From assembly GCF_001890765.1 (NCBI RefSeq), contig NZ_KV878783.1, positions 4,864,771 to 4,928,770 of the forward strand: 64,000 nt of DNA, given 5' to 3'. Within the stretch, counting starts at the first letter, position 1. Every line of letters starts with the position of its first letter. The position numbers were made by a program, and so were the translations under genes. Source of the stretch: Spirulina major PCC 6313. Its GTDB lineage: Bacteria; Cyanobacteriota; Cyanobacteriia; Cyanobacteriales; Spirulinaceae. Positions 9,269 through 16,677 of the stretch are shown one piece after another. The notes below the pieces were generated by a model that was not told the origin of the DNA, made no database searches, and saw only the letters and a list, made by a program, of their open reading frames with translations.

Positions 9269-10687
9269 TTAGGATTCGGGGGAGGTTTTGAGGGTGCGGA
9301 CGTAGCGTTCAAACCAGAGTCCAGCCAGGATGACACCCATGCCGCAGAGGAAAAAGACTAGGGCTTTGGCAATTAATCCGGTGTCGTACTCCACCATGCG
9401 CGAGAGAATCTGAAGCACGAGGAGGCTTAAGCCCCACCAAAAGCCTTCCCGTGCGCCTTGGCTGAGGGCTTCTCGGATGCAGGCGATCGCAATCAACAAC
9501 AACAAACCGTTTAACAAGACCGGGGCAATGATCGCGAACGGGCCAAACTGATGGTGACTCCACAGCACCCCCCCCAGGATGAGTAAGAGTCCAGCGAAGG
9601 AACTATCCGTCAGGGTCAGCCGCCACGGGCCGCCCCGTCGTTGTCCCAATTGCCACCAGAGAGCGATCGCGATTGCTCCAAACAGCAGGATCTGAATACT
9701 GCCTGCTGTTAACTCTAGAGCGGCTGGGGTGGCGGTGTTCCAATCGCGACCGTCCCACCAATAATGAAACGAGGCGATATAGCTGTAAATACTGACATAG
9801 GCGATCGCCAGTTTCGGCCCCAAGGCTCCCACCCGCGCCACGGTCATCGGTCGCCACGCCCATAGCAGGGCCGGAATCAGGCACACTGACGCGATTTGAA
9901 TCACCACCAAACCGATGCTATTCGTCCCCGCAACCTGCGCCAGATCCCGGAATAAAATCAGTTGAAACATCGCAGCAGCGAAGATGGTCGCAAGGGTAAA
10001 CAGCGATCGCGACCGACACCATTGCGCCAAGGGGAGATAGAGCGCGATCGCCACCAGGGGAAAATAGTCCAACAGCAGCAACCAAAAACGCGGCGTTTGA
10101 GGATCAGGATAAAACCAGAACGACCCCAGCGCCGCCAGAATCATCGAAAGCATTCCCAACATCGTCAGGCGTAAACTGTAGGCCATCACCAAAACCGCCC
10201 CACCCCACACCAAAAACAGGGTTTGGACGCTGCCCGTTTGGTGAAACATCTGGGAAAACAGCGCCAAATTCGCCCCCACCAAGAGGCTACCCAGTAACAA
10301 TAACGCCTGACCCAGCCGCGATTGCCACCGTTGTGCCGCCCCCCGCCACAAATAAAACCCACCACTATTGACCCCGATAAACACCCCCATCAGCAGCATA
10401 ATTTTGACCGGGCGAGACCAGGCTTGCCAATTGGCCGCCACCAAGGTGATCGCCGCCAAGCCGATTAAAATGCTGCCCAAACCGAGCAAAATCATCACAA
10501 ACTGATTGCGCGTGGCGCGATCGAGGTGCTCGAATTGGTAGCGATCGCCCAACTGCCGATACAGTTCCGGTGAAATCAGACCCTCATCACGCCACTGCGT
10601 CGCCTCTTGGCGCAATTGATAGCGAAATTGATTAGAAGCCATAGTGTTTGAGTTGAGAGGAATTGCATTCATTGTGGCCTGCATCAT
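9269..10687 (-). CDS. DUF2157 domain multi-pass membrane protein
   Basis: About 472 residues. A cytosolic-looking N-terminus (FRYQLRQEATQWRDEGLISPELYRQLGDRY) matches the DUF2157 start, where a helical domain precedes the membrane part. The rest is roughly a dozen hydrophobic helices, beginning with FVMILLGLGSILIGLAAITLVAANW and ending in a short basic tail. No transporter or enzyme signature is seen and the function is unknown. Several starts are possible: ATG 10687, 10684, 10672 or 10642; the last (MASNQFRY) is close to the domain start. It is convergent with clpC and shares the terminator region. Confidence 0.72.
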   Translation of the reverse strand: MMQATMNAIPLNSNTMASNQFRYQLRQEATQWRDEGLISPELYRQLGDRYQFEHLDRATRNQFVMILLGLGSILIGLAAITLVAANWQAWSRPVKIMLLMGVFIGVNSGGFYLWRGAAQRWQSRLGQALLLLGSLLVGANLALFSQMFHQTGSVQTLFLVWGGAVLVMAYSLRLTMLGMLSMILAALGSFWFYPDPQTPRFWLLLLDYFPLVAIALYLPLAQWCRSRSLFTLATIFAAAMFQLILFRDLAQVAGTNSIGLVVIQIASVCLIPALLWAWRPMTVARVGALGPKLAIAYVSIYSYIASFHYWWDGRDWNTATPAALELTAGSIQILLFGAIAIALWWQLGQRRGGPWRLTLTDSSFAGLLLILGGVLWSHHQFGPFAIIAPVLLNGLLLLIAIACIREALSQGAREGFWWGLSLLVLQILSRMVEYDTGLIAKALVFFLCGMGVILAGLWFERYVRTLKTSPES

Positions 10688-10845
10688 GAAGCCATTTCAC
10701 CCGACCCTGTGCCACTTTCTCGCCCCTCCAATCCATAGACACTGTAACCAAGCTGACCCGCATCAATCCGGCTCAGTTCATACCTGACTCACCCCAAAAA
10801 TCGAAAACGTGATCAGCATTATGGCTCACAGATCAGCGATCAGTT

Positions 10846-13089
10846 CTAGGGAGTATTCAACCCGGTGGAAGCAGTATTTTGTTGCGTCACTTGGAGGAGA
10901 GATTCAGCCCCGGTGGGACTAACATCAATCACAAATTCTGTAAACTTGCCCACCTCAGAATTCACGGTAATATTACCTTGATGGACAGAAACAAGGGTTT
11001 GATGGGCGAGAGATAGTCCTAAGCCAGTTCCCTCACCGGTGGGTTTAGTGGTGAAAAAAGGGTCAAAAATTTTCTGATGATGCTCTGGGGGAATTCCTTC
11101 GCCATTATCCCAAATCCGAATCCAAACCCGCCCCTCGTTTGCGGATGTGCTGACCTTTAAATGGGGTACATAATCCGGATTATTCCCCTGTTGACGTTTC
11201 CGCTCCATGGCTTCGAGGGCATTGGTCAAAATATTGATCAGGGCCTTACTAAAATCCTTGGCCACCAACAGCAATGGGGGCAATTCAGGAACTAATAAAA
11301 TCTCTTTTTGAAGGGGCCATTGAGATTGTTTCGCCACCATAGTATGCTCAACCAATTCAATAGCATCATGGAGGATGATATTGAGATCCACTAATTCCGC
11401 TTGCCCGCCTCCTTCACGAGTATGACTGAGCATACTGTCCACAATGCGCTCAATCCGTTGACCATTGTGGCGAATGGTATCGACACATTCTTTGAATTCT
11501 GAGAGGATATCGTCAATGAGTGTTTGGGTGTCGTCTTCAAGTTCCACGCTTGCTAACTCTTCGGCCATTTCTTCGGTTAATTCTCCAGAAATGCGGGCGA
11601 AGTTGTTGACGAAATTCAGGGGGTTTTGAATTTCGTGGGCGACACCTGCTGTGAGGGAGCCGAGGGAGGCGAGGCGTTCTTGGGCGATGATTTGTTGTTG
11701 AGCGGTTTTCAGTTTAACGAGGGTCTGTTCGAGTTCGTGGTTTTTGTGGCGAAGTTCTTCGGTTCTTGTTTCAACTTTGAGTTCAAGGGTGCGGGCGTAG
11801 TCTTCAATTTGGCGATAGGACTGGAGGAGATATTCCAGTAGGGTGACCCCAAATTTGACGGTGGTGGCTCCACTGAGGGCGAGCAAAACTGGGATCATCG
11901 GCATCCACCAACTGAGGAGAAAGGCCCCGTAACTTGCTCCCACGATGACAGCGATCGCACCTGTGAATTGCAAGATGGTGCGCAGTGCGGCCGGACGGGT
12001 TAACCCTTCAACGGTGCGCCAGTGACTCACCCAAAATGTGCCCACGCCTGCGCCGAGAATGATCAGGATGATTTCGACAAGTTCGGGAAGGGTGCGGATG
12101 GGTTGACGATTCCCCAGAGCGACATCGATTAGGAAGCGGGTGGCGTTGGCGTGAACTTCTACCCCCGACATCAGGGTGCTGGGTTGGCGATAGGGGGTGG
12201 TGCTAAAGTCTTGGAGACTGGGGGCAACGGAGCCGATCAGGACGATGCGATTGCGAAAAATAGTCGGGTCAAAATCATCCGCGAGCACCTCATGGAGAGC
12301 AATTCGCGGAAAGTCACCACTCGCCCCGGCATAGTTCAGCATCACCTGATGACCGCCCATATCTTCTCGGATATAACCGCCATCATTGGGATTCAGGGGC
12401 GATAACCAGCCTTTACCGAGTTGGACGGTTTCCCCATCCGGGGCCATCGTCGGTTGTATGTTTTCCGTTGCGTCCAGATATTGCATCGCCAGCTTAAAAC
12501 TGAAGGAAAACCTAGTCTCTTCCTTCGTATTTTTGGCGTAGAGCATGAGACGACGGATAGAATTGTCACTGCTATCAGCGGGGAGATCGTTAAAGCCGAT
12601 TTGTTCAGCGGGGAGATCCGGCGGTTTGGGGATGATTCGGCCATCTTGGGACGAGTCTGTGCTACTGAGGGCTATTTTCGGAATGATTTTTTCAATGGCG
12701 ATCAGGTTAGGGGTGGATTTAAAAAGGGTGCTGAGTTCTTCATAGCCTTCTCTGACGGGCTGATCGCGATAGACATCTAACCCGATCAGCCGAGGTTGTC
12801 CGGCCGTGATCGTTGCTAACAGCTTGGCCATGGTGGCATCGGAAAAGGGCCAATCCAGCTTTTGAATATCGATTTCGTCAAATTCAACGATGATGATGCG
12901 TTGATCTTGGGGCAGAGGGGGGCGCGATCGCACCAGCCAGTCATAGGCCAACAGCTCCCACAGTTCCAGCCCTCCCGCGAAACGAAGGAGAAGCAAAGCC
13001 AGGGAGACTCCCCCCGTAATCACTAAATTACGTCGGAGATGATCGATCTGCTTGAGGTGATTCAAGCACCGTGAACCGAAATTCAGCAC
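10846..13089 (-). CDS. CHASE2-domain sensor histidine kinase
   Basis: This 747-residue membrane sensor starts at GTG 13089; no ATG is available nearby. Domain order: a first transmembrane helix (about 22-38), an extracytoplasmic CHASE2 sensor domain (about 45-330, beginning LLAYDWLVRSRPP and containing NRIVLIGSVAPSLQD), three more membrane helices (about 336-412), and a coiled coil (430-470). The HisKA domain follows with phospho-acceptor His485 in AGVAHEIQNPLNF. The HATPase_c domain has N box NILTNALEAM, G1 DNGEGIP, and G2 GEGTGLGLSLA. All kinase boxes look intact. CHASE2 ligands are unknown. No response regulator is adjacent, so it is an orphan kinase here. Confidence 0.93.
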   Translation of the reverse strand: MLNFGSRCLNHLKQIDHLRRNLVITGGVSLALLLLRFAGGLELWELLAYDWLVRSRPPLPQDQRIIIVEFDEIDIQKLDWPFSDATMAKLLATITAGQPRLIGLDVYRDQPVREGYEELSTLFKSTPNLIAIEKIIPKIALSSTDSSQDGRIIPKPPDLPAEQIGFNDLPADSSDNSIRRLMLYAKNTKEETRFSFSFKLAMQYLDATENIQPTMAPDGETVQLGKGWLSPLNPNDGGYIREDMGGHQVMLNYAGASGDFPRIALHEVLADDFDPTIFRNRIVLIGSVAPSLQDFSTTPYRQPSTLMSGVEVHANATRFLIDVALGNRQPIRTLPELVEIILIILGAGVGTFWVSHWRTVEGLTRPAALRTILQFTGAIAVIVGASYGAFLLSWWMPMIPVLLALSGATTVKFGVTLLEYLLQSYRQIEDYARTLELKVETRTEELRHKNHELEQTLVKLKTAQQQIIAQERLASLGSLTAGVAHEIQNPLNFVNNFARISGELTEEMAEELASVELEDDTQTLIDDILSEFKECVDTIRHNGQRIERIVDSMLSHTREGGGQAELVDLNIILHDAIELVEHTMVAKQSQWPLQKEILLVPELPPLLLVAKDFSKALINILTNALEAMERKRQQGNNPDYVPHLKVSTSANEGRVWIRIWDNGEGIPPEHHQKIFDPFFTTKPTGEGTGLGLSLAHQTLVSVHQGNITVNSEVGKFTEFVIDVSPTGAESLLQVTQQNTASTGLNTP

Positions 13090-13189
13090 AAATTTAGAAC
13101 GGTGATAGGCGTAAAAAAATGGAGCGGCAACAGAGCCGATTGGACAGGATACCCGCGCAATTCCTTTCGACTTTAGCTCACCTATTTGG

Positions 13190-13768
13190 TTAACGGGTAA
13201 TGCGGTTGAGCAGAATTAACGACGAGACAATCCCGGCAAAGTGGGCGGCGATCGTGTTGGTGTTGGCTTGGATCACCAAGAGATCAATGGAGTTCACCAA
13301 TTTGGTGGGGTCGAGATTTGCGATCGCCCCCGGTGGATTCGCCAAGGACTTCGCCAGAACAATCCCCACGATCGCCTCCGCCCCGATAATCGTCAACAAC
13401 ATCCCCACCAAATTCACAATCAACCCCAGGCGAATGATGCTAATCGTATCGGCTCGGTTCGGGCGTTGGGCGGGGTTTTTCGTTTGCAGGAGGCGAGCGA
13501 TCGTCATGTAGCGAAACGAAAAATAAATACTCACCGTCAGGGCAATCAGCCCCCCCACCGCGCAAAACACCCCAAACTCCGTCCCCTGGGTATTCGTCGC
13601 CTCAGTCCGATTCAAAAAACTCGTACTCGAAAACAACACCGTCACCGTCGAAATCACCCCCAACACCAACTGCACCCAAAACCCAATCCGCCCGGCAAAC
13701 TTCAAATCGGCTGAAACCTGCTGAACTTTGGCAGACAATGGAGCGATCTGATTCGTCTTATCATTCAT
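13190..13768 (-). CDS. DUF3611 family membrane protein
   Basis: From ATG 13768 (MNDKTNQIAPLSAKVQQVS) the protein has 192 residues with four hydrophobic helices (starting around IGFWVQLVLGVIS, FGVFCAVGGLIALTV, LGLIVNLVGMLLTIIG and AAHFAGIVSSLILLN). This fits DUF3611, a family of cyanobacteria and chloroplasts with no settled role. The start is supported by AAGGAG seven bases upstream, complementary to 13775-13780. That site lies only about 10 bp from the end hairpin of the isrB element, so the element inserted almost at the gene's leader and may have replaced its promoter. Confidence 0.78.
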   Translation of the reverse strand: MNDKTNQIAPLSAKVQQVSADLKFAGRIGFWVQLVLGVISTVTVLFSSTSFLNRTEATNTQGTEFGVFCAVGGLIALTVSIYFSFRYMTIARLLQTKNPAQRPNRADTISIIRLGLIVNLVGMLLTIIGAEAIVGIVLAKSLANPPGAIANLDPTKLVNSIDLLVIQANTNTIAAHFAGIVSSLILLNRITR

Positions 13769-13787
13769 CAAAAACTCCTTGTGGAAA

Positions 13788-13813
13788 CCCCCACCTCGCA
13801 CCGCAGGTGGGGG
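13788..13813. repeat. End hairpin downstream of isrB
   Basis: CCCCCACCT at 13788-13796 pairs with AGGTGGGGG at 13805-13813 around an 8-nt loop. Its stem is identical to the hairpin at 15174-15202. It could also act as a weak terminator for isrB, though no T run follows on the minus strand beyond TTT. Confidence 0.8.
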
Positions 13814-13907
13814 AGGAAACAAGCGTCAGGCAGCGGGGTTAAATGCCCCACTGACTGACAATCTCTGCGGGCAACTGACTAAAATACCCGTGGCGCGATA
13901 GAGTAGC

Positions 13908-14993
13908 TCAACCTTTGGCAGCACTAAACTGCCCAATACGCTTCCAAGTGAACTCAGAAACAGAAACTTGCCGAGCCGTATCCCCACTCACATAGCCCAC
14001 CGAGACGCGACCTGCCATCTCAGCCCGCACTAGATCGCCCTTCCGGAATCCATGGCGGGTTACTGTGCCCCCATATTTGCGGCGTAGACCCTTCTGACGG
14101 GGAACCATGAGGTGCAGTTGCCTGCGACTGATGGGTGGCCGTTTAATCACCACAAATGGGGCAGATGTGAGCTTAACCTCTCCAAACCAAAGATAACCGT
14201 GACTGCGTTTCCGGTGGAAGGGACGATACTCGATGAAGTATCCACAGGCTAAAGCGATACCATCTACCGCATGGGTTTGGGGAATTTGTTCTGCTTTGTC
14301 CTGAGACCTCTTCAATCCCAAAGCAGAGCGAAGTTGAGCGGTGCCATTGCCATCCTGCTGCCACCCGTAGCGAGTGTAGACGGGGGCAATCTGCTCCATT
14401 TTCTCAATGGCATAGGCTTGCCCCACCATGACCGGAGAGAAACCTTGCCCAGATTTTGCTCCCTTTCGACCTGAGGTTAAGTCCACGTCGGCGCGAACTT
14501 TCTCGTAGCCAATGGTGGCAATGGGGAATAGTTGGGACAACTCCTGAACAACTCGAAACTCTAGGTCTCGGTTAGCTCGGATACTGGGCGCGACTTTCTT
14601 TTTTCTACGGTTGTTAAATCGCTTTTGGCGATGATTTCGTAGCTGGAAGGGTAACTCTCGATTAATCCGCCGACTGCGGCGAGAACGCCGTAGCATTCTG
14701 CGATGATCCATCCGTTCACGCACCCTGGGGTAGGGGAGTTCTAGGTGGGACTGGAATAATGTCGCTTGAGCGGATTGAACGGCAATCCCTGAATAGAGTT
14801 TGCCGGGATCGACCCCGACCACGATGGGCTGGGTATTGCGACCCGATGGCTCCGCTTTCAGGCGCACTACCTTAATCCGTAGATCGTTCTGCACCCATGT
14901 AGCTCTGCCCTGCGCTACCCACCGTTGAGCGCGACTACTCTTGGTGGGCATGGCAGGAGTACCATCAGGGTTTTGGACTGGGATGCGTTGCAT
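13908..14993 (-). CDS. isrB: IsrB: RNA-guided RuvC nuclease of the IscB/Cas9 lineage, without HNH
   Basis: From ATG 14993 the protein has 361 residues, the size of IsrB. Order: a PLMP-type N-terminus (MQRIPVQNPDGTPAMPT, with PAMP for PLMP); RuvC-I VVGVDPG with Asp62; an arginine-rich bridge helix (about 96-135, RRMLRRSRRSRRINR); RuvC-II IGYEKVRAD with Glu164; RuvC-III THAVDGIALA with His241 and Asp244. Only 77 residues lie between RuvC-II and RuvC-III and no HNH motif is present, which separates it from IscB. The C-terminal part (LRRKYGGTVTRHGFRKGDLV) resembles the TAM/PAM-interacting region. IsrB proteins studied elsewhere are omega-RNA-guided nickases. All RuvC residues are kept, so the protein may be active. 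An open frame continues upstream to 15059, but it runs through the RNA. Confidence 0.9.
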   Translation of the reverse strand: MQRIPVQNPDGTPAMPTKSSRAQRWVAQGRATWVQNDLRIKVVRLKAEPSGRNTQPIVVGVDPGKLYSGIAVQSAQATLFQSHLELPYPRVRERMDHRRMLRRSRRSRRINRELPFQLRNHRQKRFNNRRKKKVAPSIRANRDLEFRVVQELSQLFPIATIGYEKVRADVDLTSGRKGAKSGQGFSPVMVGQAYAIEKMEQIAPVYTRYGWQQDGNGTAQLRSALGLKRSQDKAEQIPQTHAVDGIALACGYFIEYRPFHRKRSHGYLWFGEVKLTSAPFVVIKRPPISRRQLHLMVPRQKGLRRKYGGTVTRHGFRKGDLVRAEMAGRVSVGYVSGDTARQVSVSEFTWKRIGQFSAAKG

Positions 14994-15222
14994 GGAAGAT
15001 AATTCCAAAACTATAGGTCTCTTCAGCCAGTGAGTACGGTGTTTCTGGGCTGAACCCACTCCCTGAGATTCCAGGGCCTTACAAATAATCCGATTTAGAG
15101 AAGCAACCGGAAGTGTTGCCGTACTAACCTTGGTGGCCTATTCGCAGCTACGACCGGGTTATCTCCGGTCACTCCCCCACCTCGGCGGATGCCAGGTGGG
15201 GGTCATTGAAAGAGGTGTCGTC
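14994..15222 (-). ncRNA. Putative omega RNA (HEARO-type) with 5' guide
   Basis: The 209 bases between the isrB start and the outer hairpin fold into a series of stems. Pairs in plus coordinates: 15174-15182 with 15194-15202; 15152-15157 with 15165-15170 (GACCGG/CCGGTC); 15103-15107 with 15115-15119 (GCAAC/GTTGC); 15061-15065 with 15072-15076 (CCCTG/CAGGG); 15022-15028 with 15048-15054 (TTCAGCC/GGCTGAA). IscB and IsrB guide RNAs are encoded directly upstream of the nuclease gene, with the guide at the 5' end reaching into the flanking DNA. The guide would then come from about 15203-15222. A scaffold of about 209 nt is close to the roughly 206 nt I recall for an IscB omega RNA. The fold was done by eye; pseudoknots were not resolved. 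Confidence 0.8.
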
Positions 15223-15240
15223 AGAGAAGCTAATCCGTTC

Positions 15241-15246
15241 ATTCTA
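15241..15246 (-). promoter_or_regulatory. Possible -10 box for the omega RNA
   Basis: On the minus strand TAGAAT lies at 15246-15241. A start about 7 bases downstream would put the 5' end near 15234, just ahead of the inferred guide. No convincing -35 box precedes it. Confidence 0.3.
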
Positions 15247-15418
15247 AGATGGTGGCATATTCTGGGCAGGCTCCTCCACCGACTTTGCAACGGTGTTCGC
15301 GTCCGAGTCTGCACCGCAACACCCCCCAGCCACACCATGGCACTTCTAAAGAAGAGCCTGCGTCGTTAAGCTGGCGTGAGTCCTTCGCTGCGATCGTTGT
15401 GTGCAATCGCTTGAACCT

Positions 15419-16660
15419 ATGGCATTTTCTTCCCCCCAATCATCAGGCTTGACCATCTCCCATGAGCAATTTAGTCAGCGTTTAAAGCAGATTAAAAATA
15501 ACCTGCGCACCATTGGCAATAATATTAAAATTCGCAGTACCACTCATAAAAATGACACGACAGAGCAAACTCGCCTCGTTCAACTGCAACAAGAAATTGC
15601 GGCCCTTGTCGTCCTCTTGCCTCGCATTGAAAAGCTCCTGTTAAAGCTCAATACCAACTCTTGGCAACGCTTTTTACGAGTTTTAAAGATGAGTTCTCGA
15701 CAACAAGAACTCAATATTTTATTTGACTATATTGAGATGGCGATCGAGGTATTGAGCTATGAACAACCTAGCTTGTTAGTCGCTCAAAAAATTCGCATTG
15801 ATATTGAACGCACCGTCAACCGTTATCAACATCCGATGTTGGGAATGGTGATTAATCGGTTTATGGATGTGTATCGCTCCGACTCTGACCCGCTCAAGGT
15901 GGTGTGTGGTTTGGCGCTCACCTCGTCGGTGTCGGCGATTTTGTTTTTTGGGGGGTTAGTGGGTCTCTCGCATCAGAAAGACAATATGGCTAATGCGGAA
16001 ATTAATGAGGTGCAAGAACGGCTCACGGAAATTCGTGAAATTTTAGCCCAAGACAATATTGTGATTACGGATTCAGGGGATGTTATTGATGGGAATACCT
16101 CGGTGAATAATGCGAATCCGTTGGGTAATGCGATCGGGGGTGCGATCGCAGACGAAAATCAACAGGAATTAATCCGTGAATTTCGTGAAAAAACGGTGCG
16201 TCTCGATAATCTCGAAGACCGCCAAGCCCAAGAACAACAGGACGCATCAATCTTATTTTTAATTGTGCTGGTGGTGTCCTCCGGAACCCTCGGTAGCGCG
16301 ATTAGTATTTTGATTCGGATTAATGATTTTGAAAAACAGGATGCCACTGATCCGATTATTCCGATTTTTACCGGGGCGTTTAAACCGATTATCGGGTCAT
16401 CCTTTGGGTTGTTACTCTATGCGATGTTTAGTTCGGGGATTATTTCGGTGCAAATTGTCCCGACGGATACGGTGCGCGGTCGTGAATTTTTCTTCTGTTC
16501 CCTGGCGTTTGTGATTGGGTTTAGTGAGCGGCTGGCGAAGGATGTGATTAAACGCACCGAAGAAACCCTCTTGGGGGAAGCGGAACCCTATCAGCCGCCG
16601 CCGCAATCCCTCCCTGCACCGCCCGCCGAGCCGCACCATCCAGACGTGCCACAGGAGTAG
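15419..16660 (+). CDS. Unknown membrane protein with coiled coils
   Basis: I do not recognise this 413-residue protein. From ATG 15419 it has a polar N-terminal half rich in heptad-like segments (for example LQQEIAALVVLLPRIEKLLL), then a hydrophobic segment near 170 (VCGLALTSSVSAILFFGGLVG). A charged coiled-coil section with NENQQELIREFREKTVRLDN follows, then two to four further hydrophobic stretches (ILFLIVLVVSSGTLGSAISILI, PIIGSSFGLLLYAMFSSGII, FFFCSLAFVIGFSERLAKDV) and a proline-rich tail. The FSERLAKDVI end recalls a membrane-anchored C-terminus seen in some cyanobacterial unknowns. A GTG at 15401 could add six residues. It lies next to the isrB element, whose inferred guide flank is about 200 bp upstream. 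Confidence 0.7.
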   Translation: MAFSSPQSSGLTISHEQFSQRLKQIKNNLRTIGNNIKIRSTTHKNDTTEQTRLVQLQQEIAALVVLLPRIEKLLLKLNTNSWQRFLRVLKMSSRQQELNILFDYIEMAIEVLSYEQPSLLVAQKIRIDIERTVNRYQHPMLGMVINRFMDVYRSDSDPLKVVCGLALTSSVSAILFFGGLVGLSHQKDNMANAEINEVQERLTEIREILAQDNIVITDSGDVIDGNTSVNNANPLGNAIGGAIADENQQELIREFREKTVRLDNLEDRQAQEQQDASILFLIVLVVSSGTLGSAISILIRINDFEKQDATDPIIPIFTGAFKPIIGSSFGLLLYAMFSSGIISVQIVPTDTVRGREFFFCSLAFVIGFSERLAKDVIKRTEETLLGEAEPYQPPPQSLPAPPAEPHHPDVPQE

Positions 16661-16677
16661 CGATCGCACCCCAACCA

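Larger units (their letters stand above)
13788..15202 (-). mobile_element. IsrB-carrying IS200/IS605-like element (no transposase)
   Basis: The element is bounded by two hairpins with the same 9-bp stem (CCCCCACCT / AGGTGGGGG): 13788-13813 behind the nuclease gene and 15174-15202 ahead of the RNA. Subterminal hairpins are what TnpA-type HUH transposases recognise in IS200/IS605 elements. Only the nuclease and the RNA lie between them, about 1.4 kb in all; there is no tnpA, so any movement would need an enzyme supplied from elsewhere. The exact cut sites lie somewhat outside the hairpins and cannot be set without an empty site. The element sits between DUF3611 and the divergent gene at 15419. 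Confidence 0.75.

Noticed and set aside
14200-14510. An HNH domain that would make the protein IscB
   Set aside because: Only 77 residues separate the RuvC-II Glu and RuvC-III His, with no paired His/Asn or Cys motif.
14994-15059. In-frame N-terminal extension of isrB up to 15059
   Set aside because: It runs through stems of the omega RNA, and the PLMP domain begins at MQRIP (14993); family members start there.
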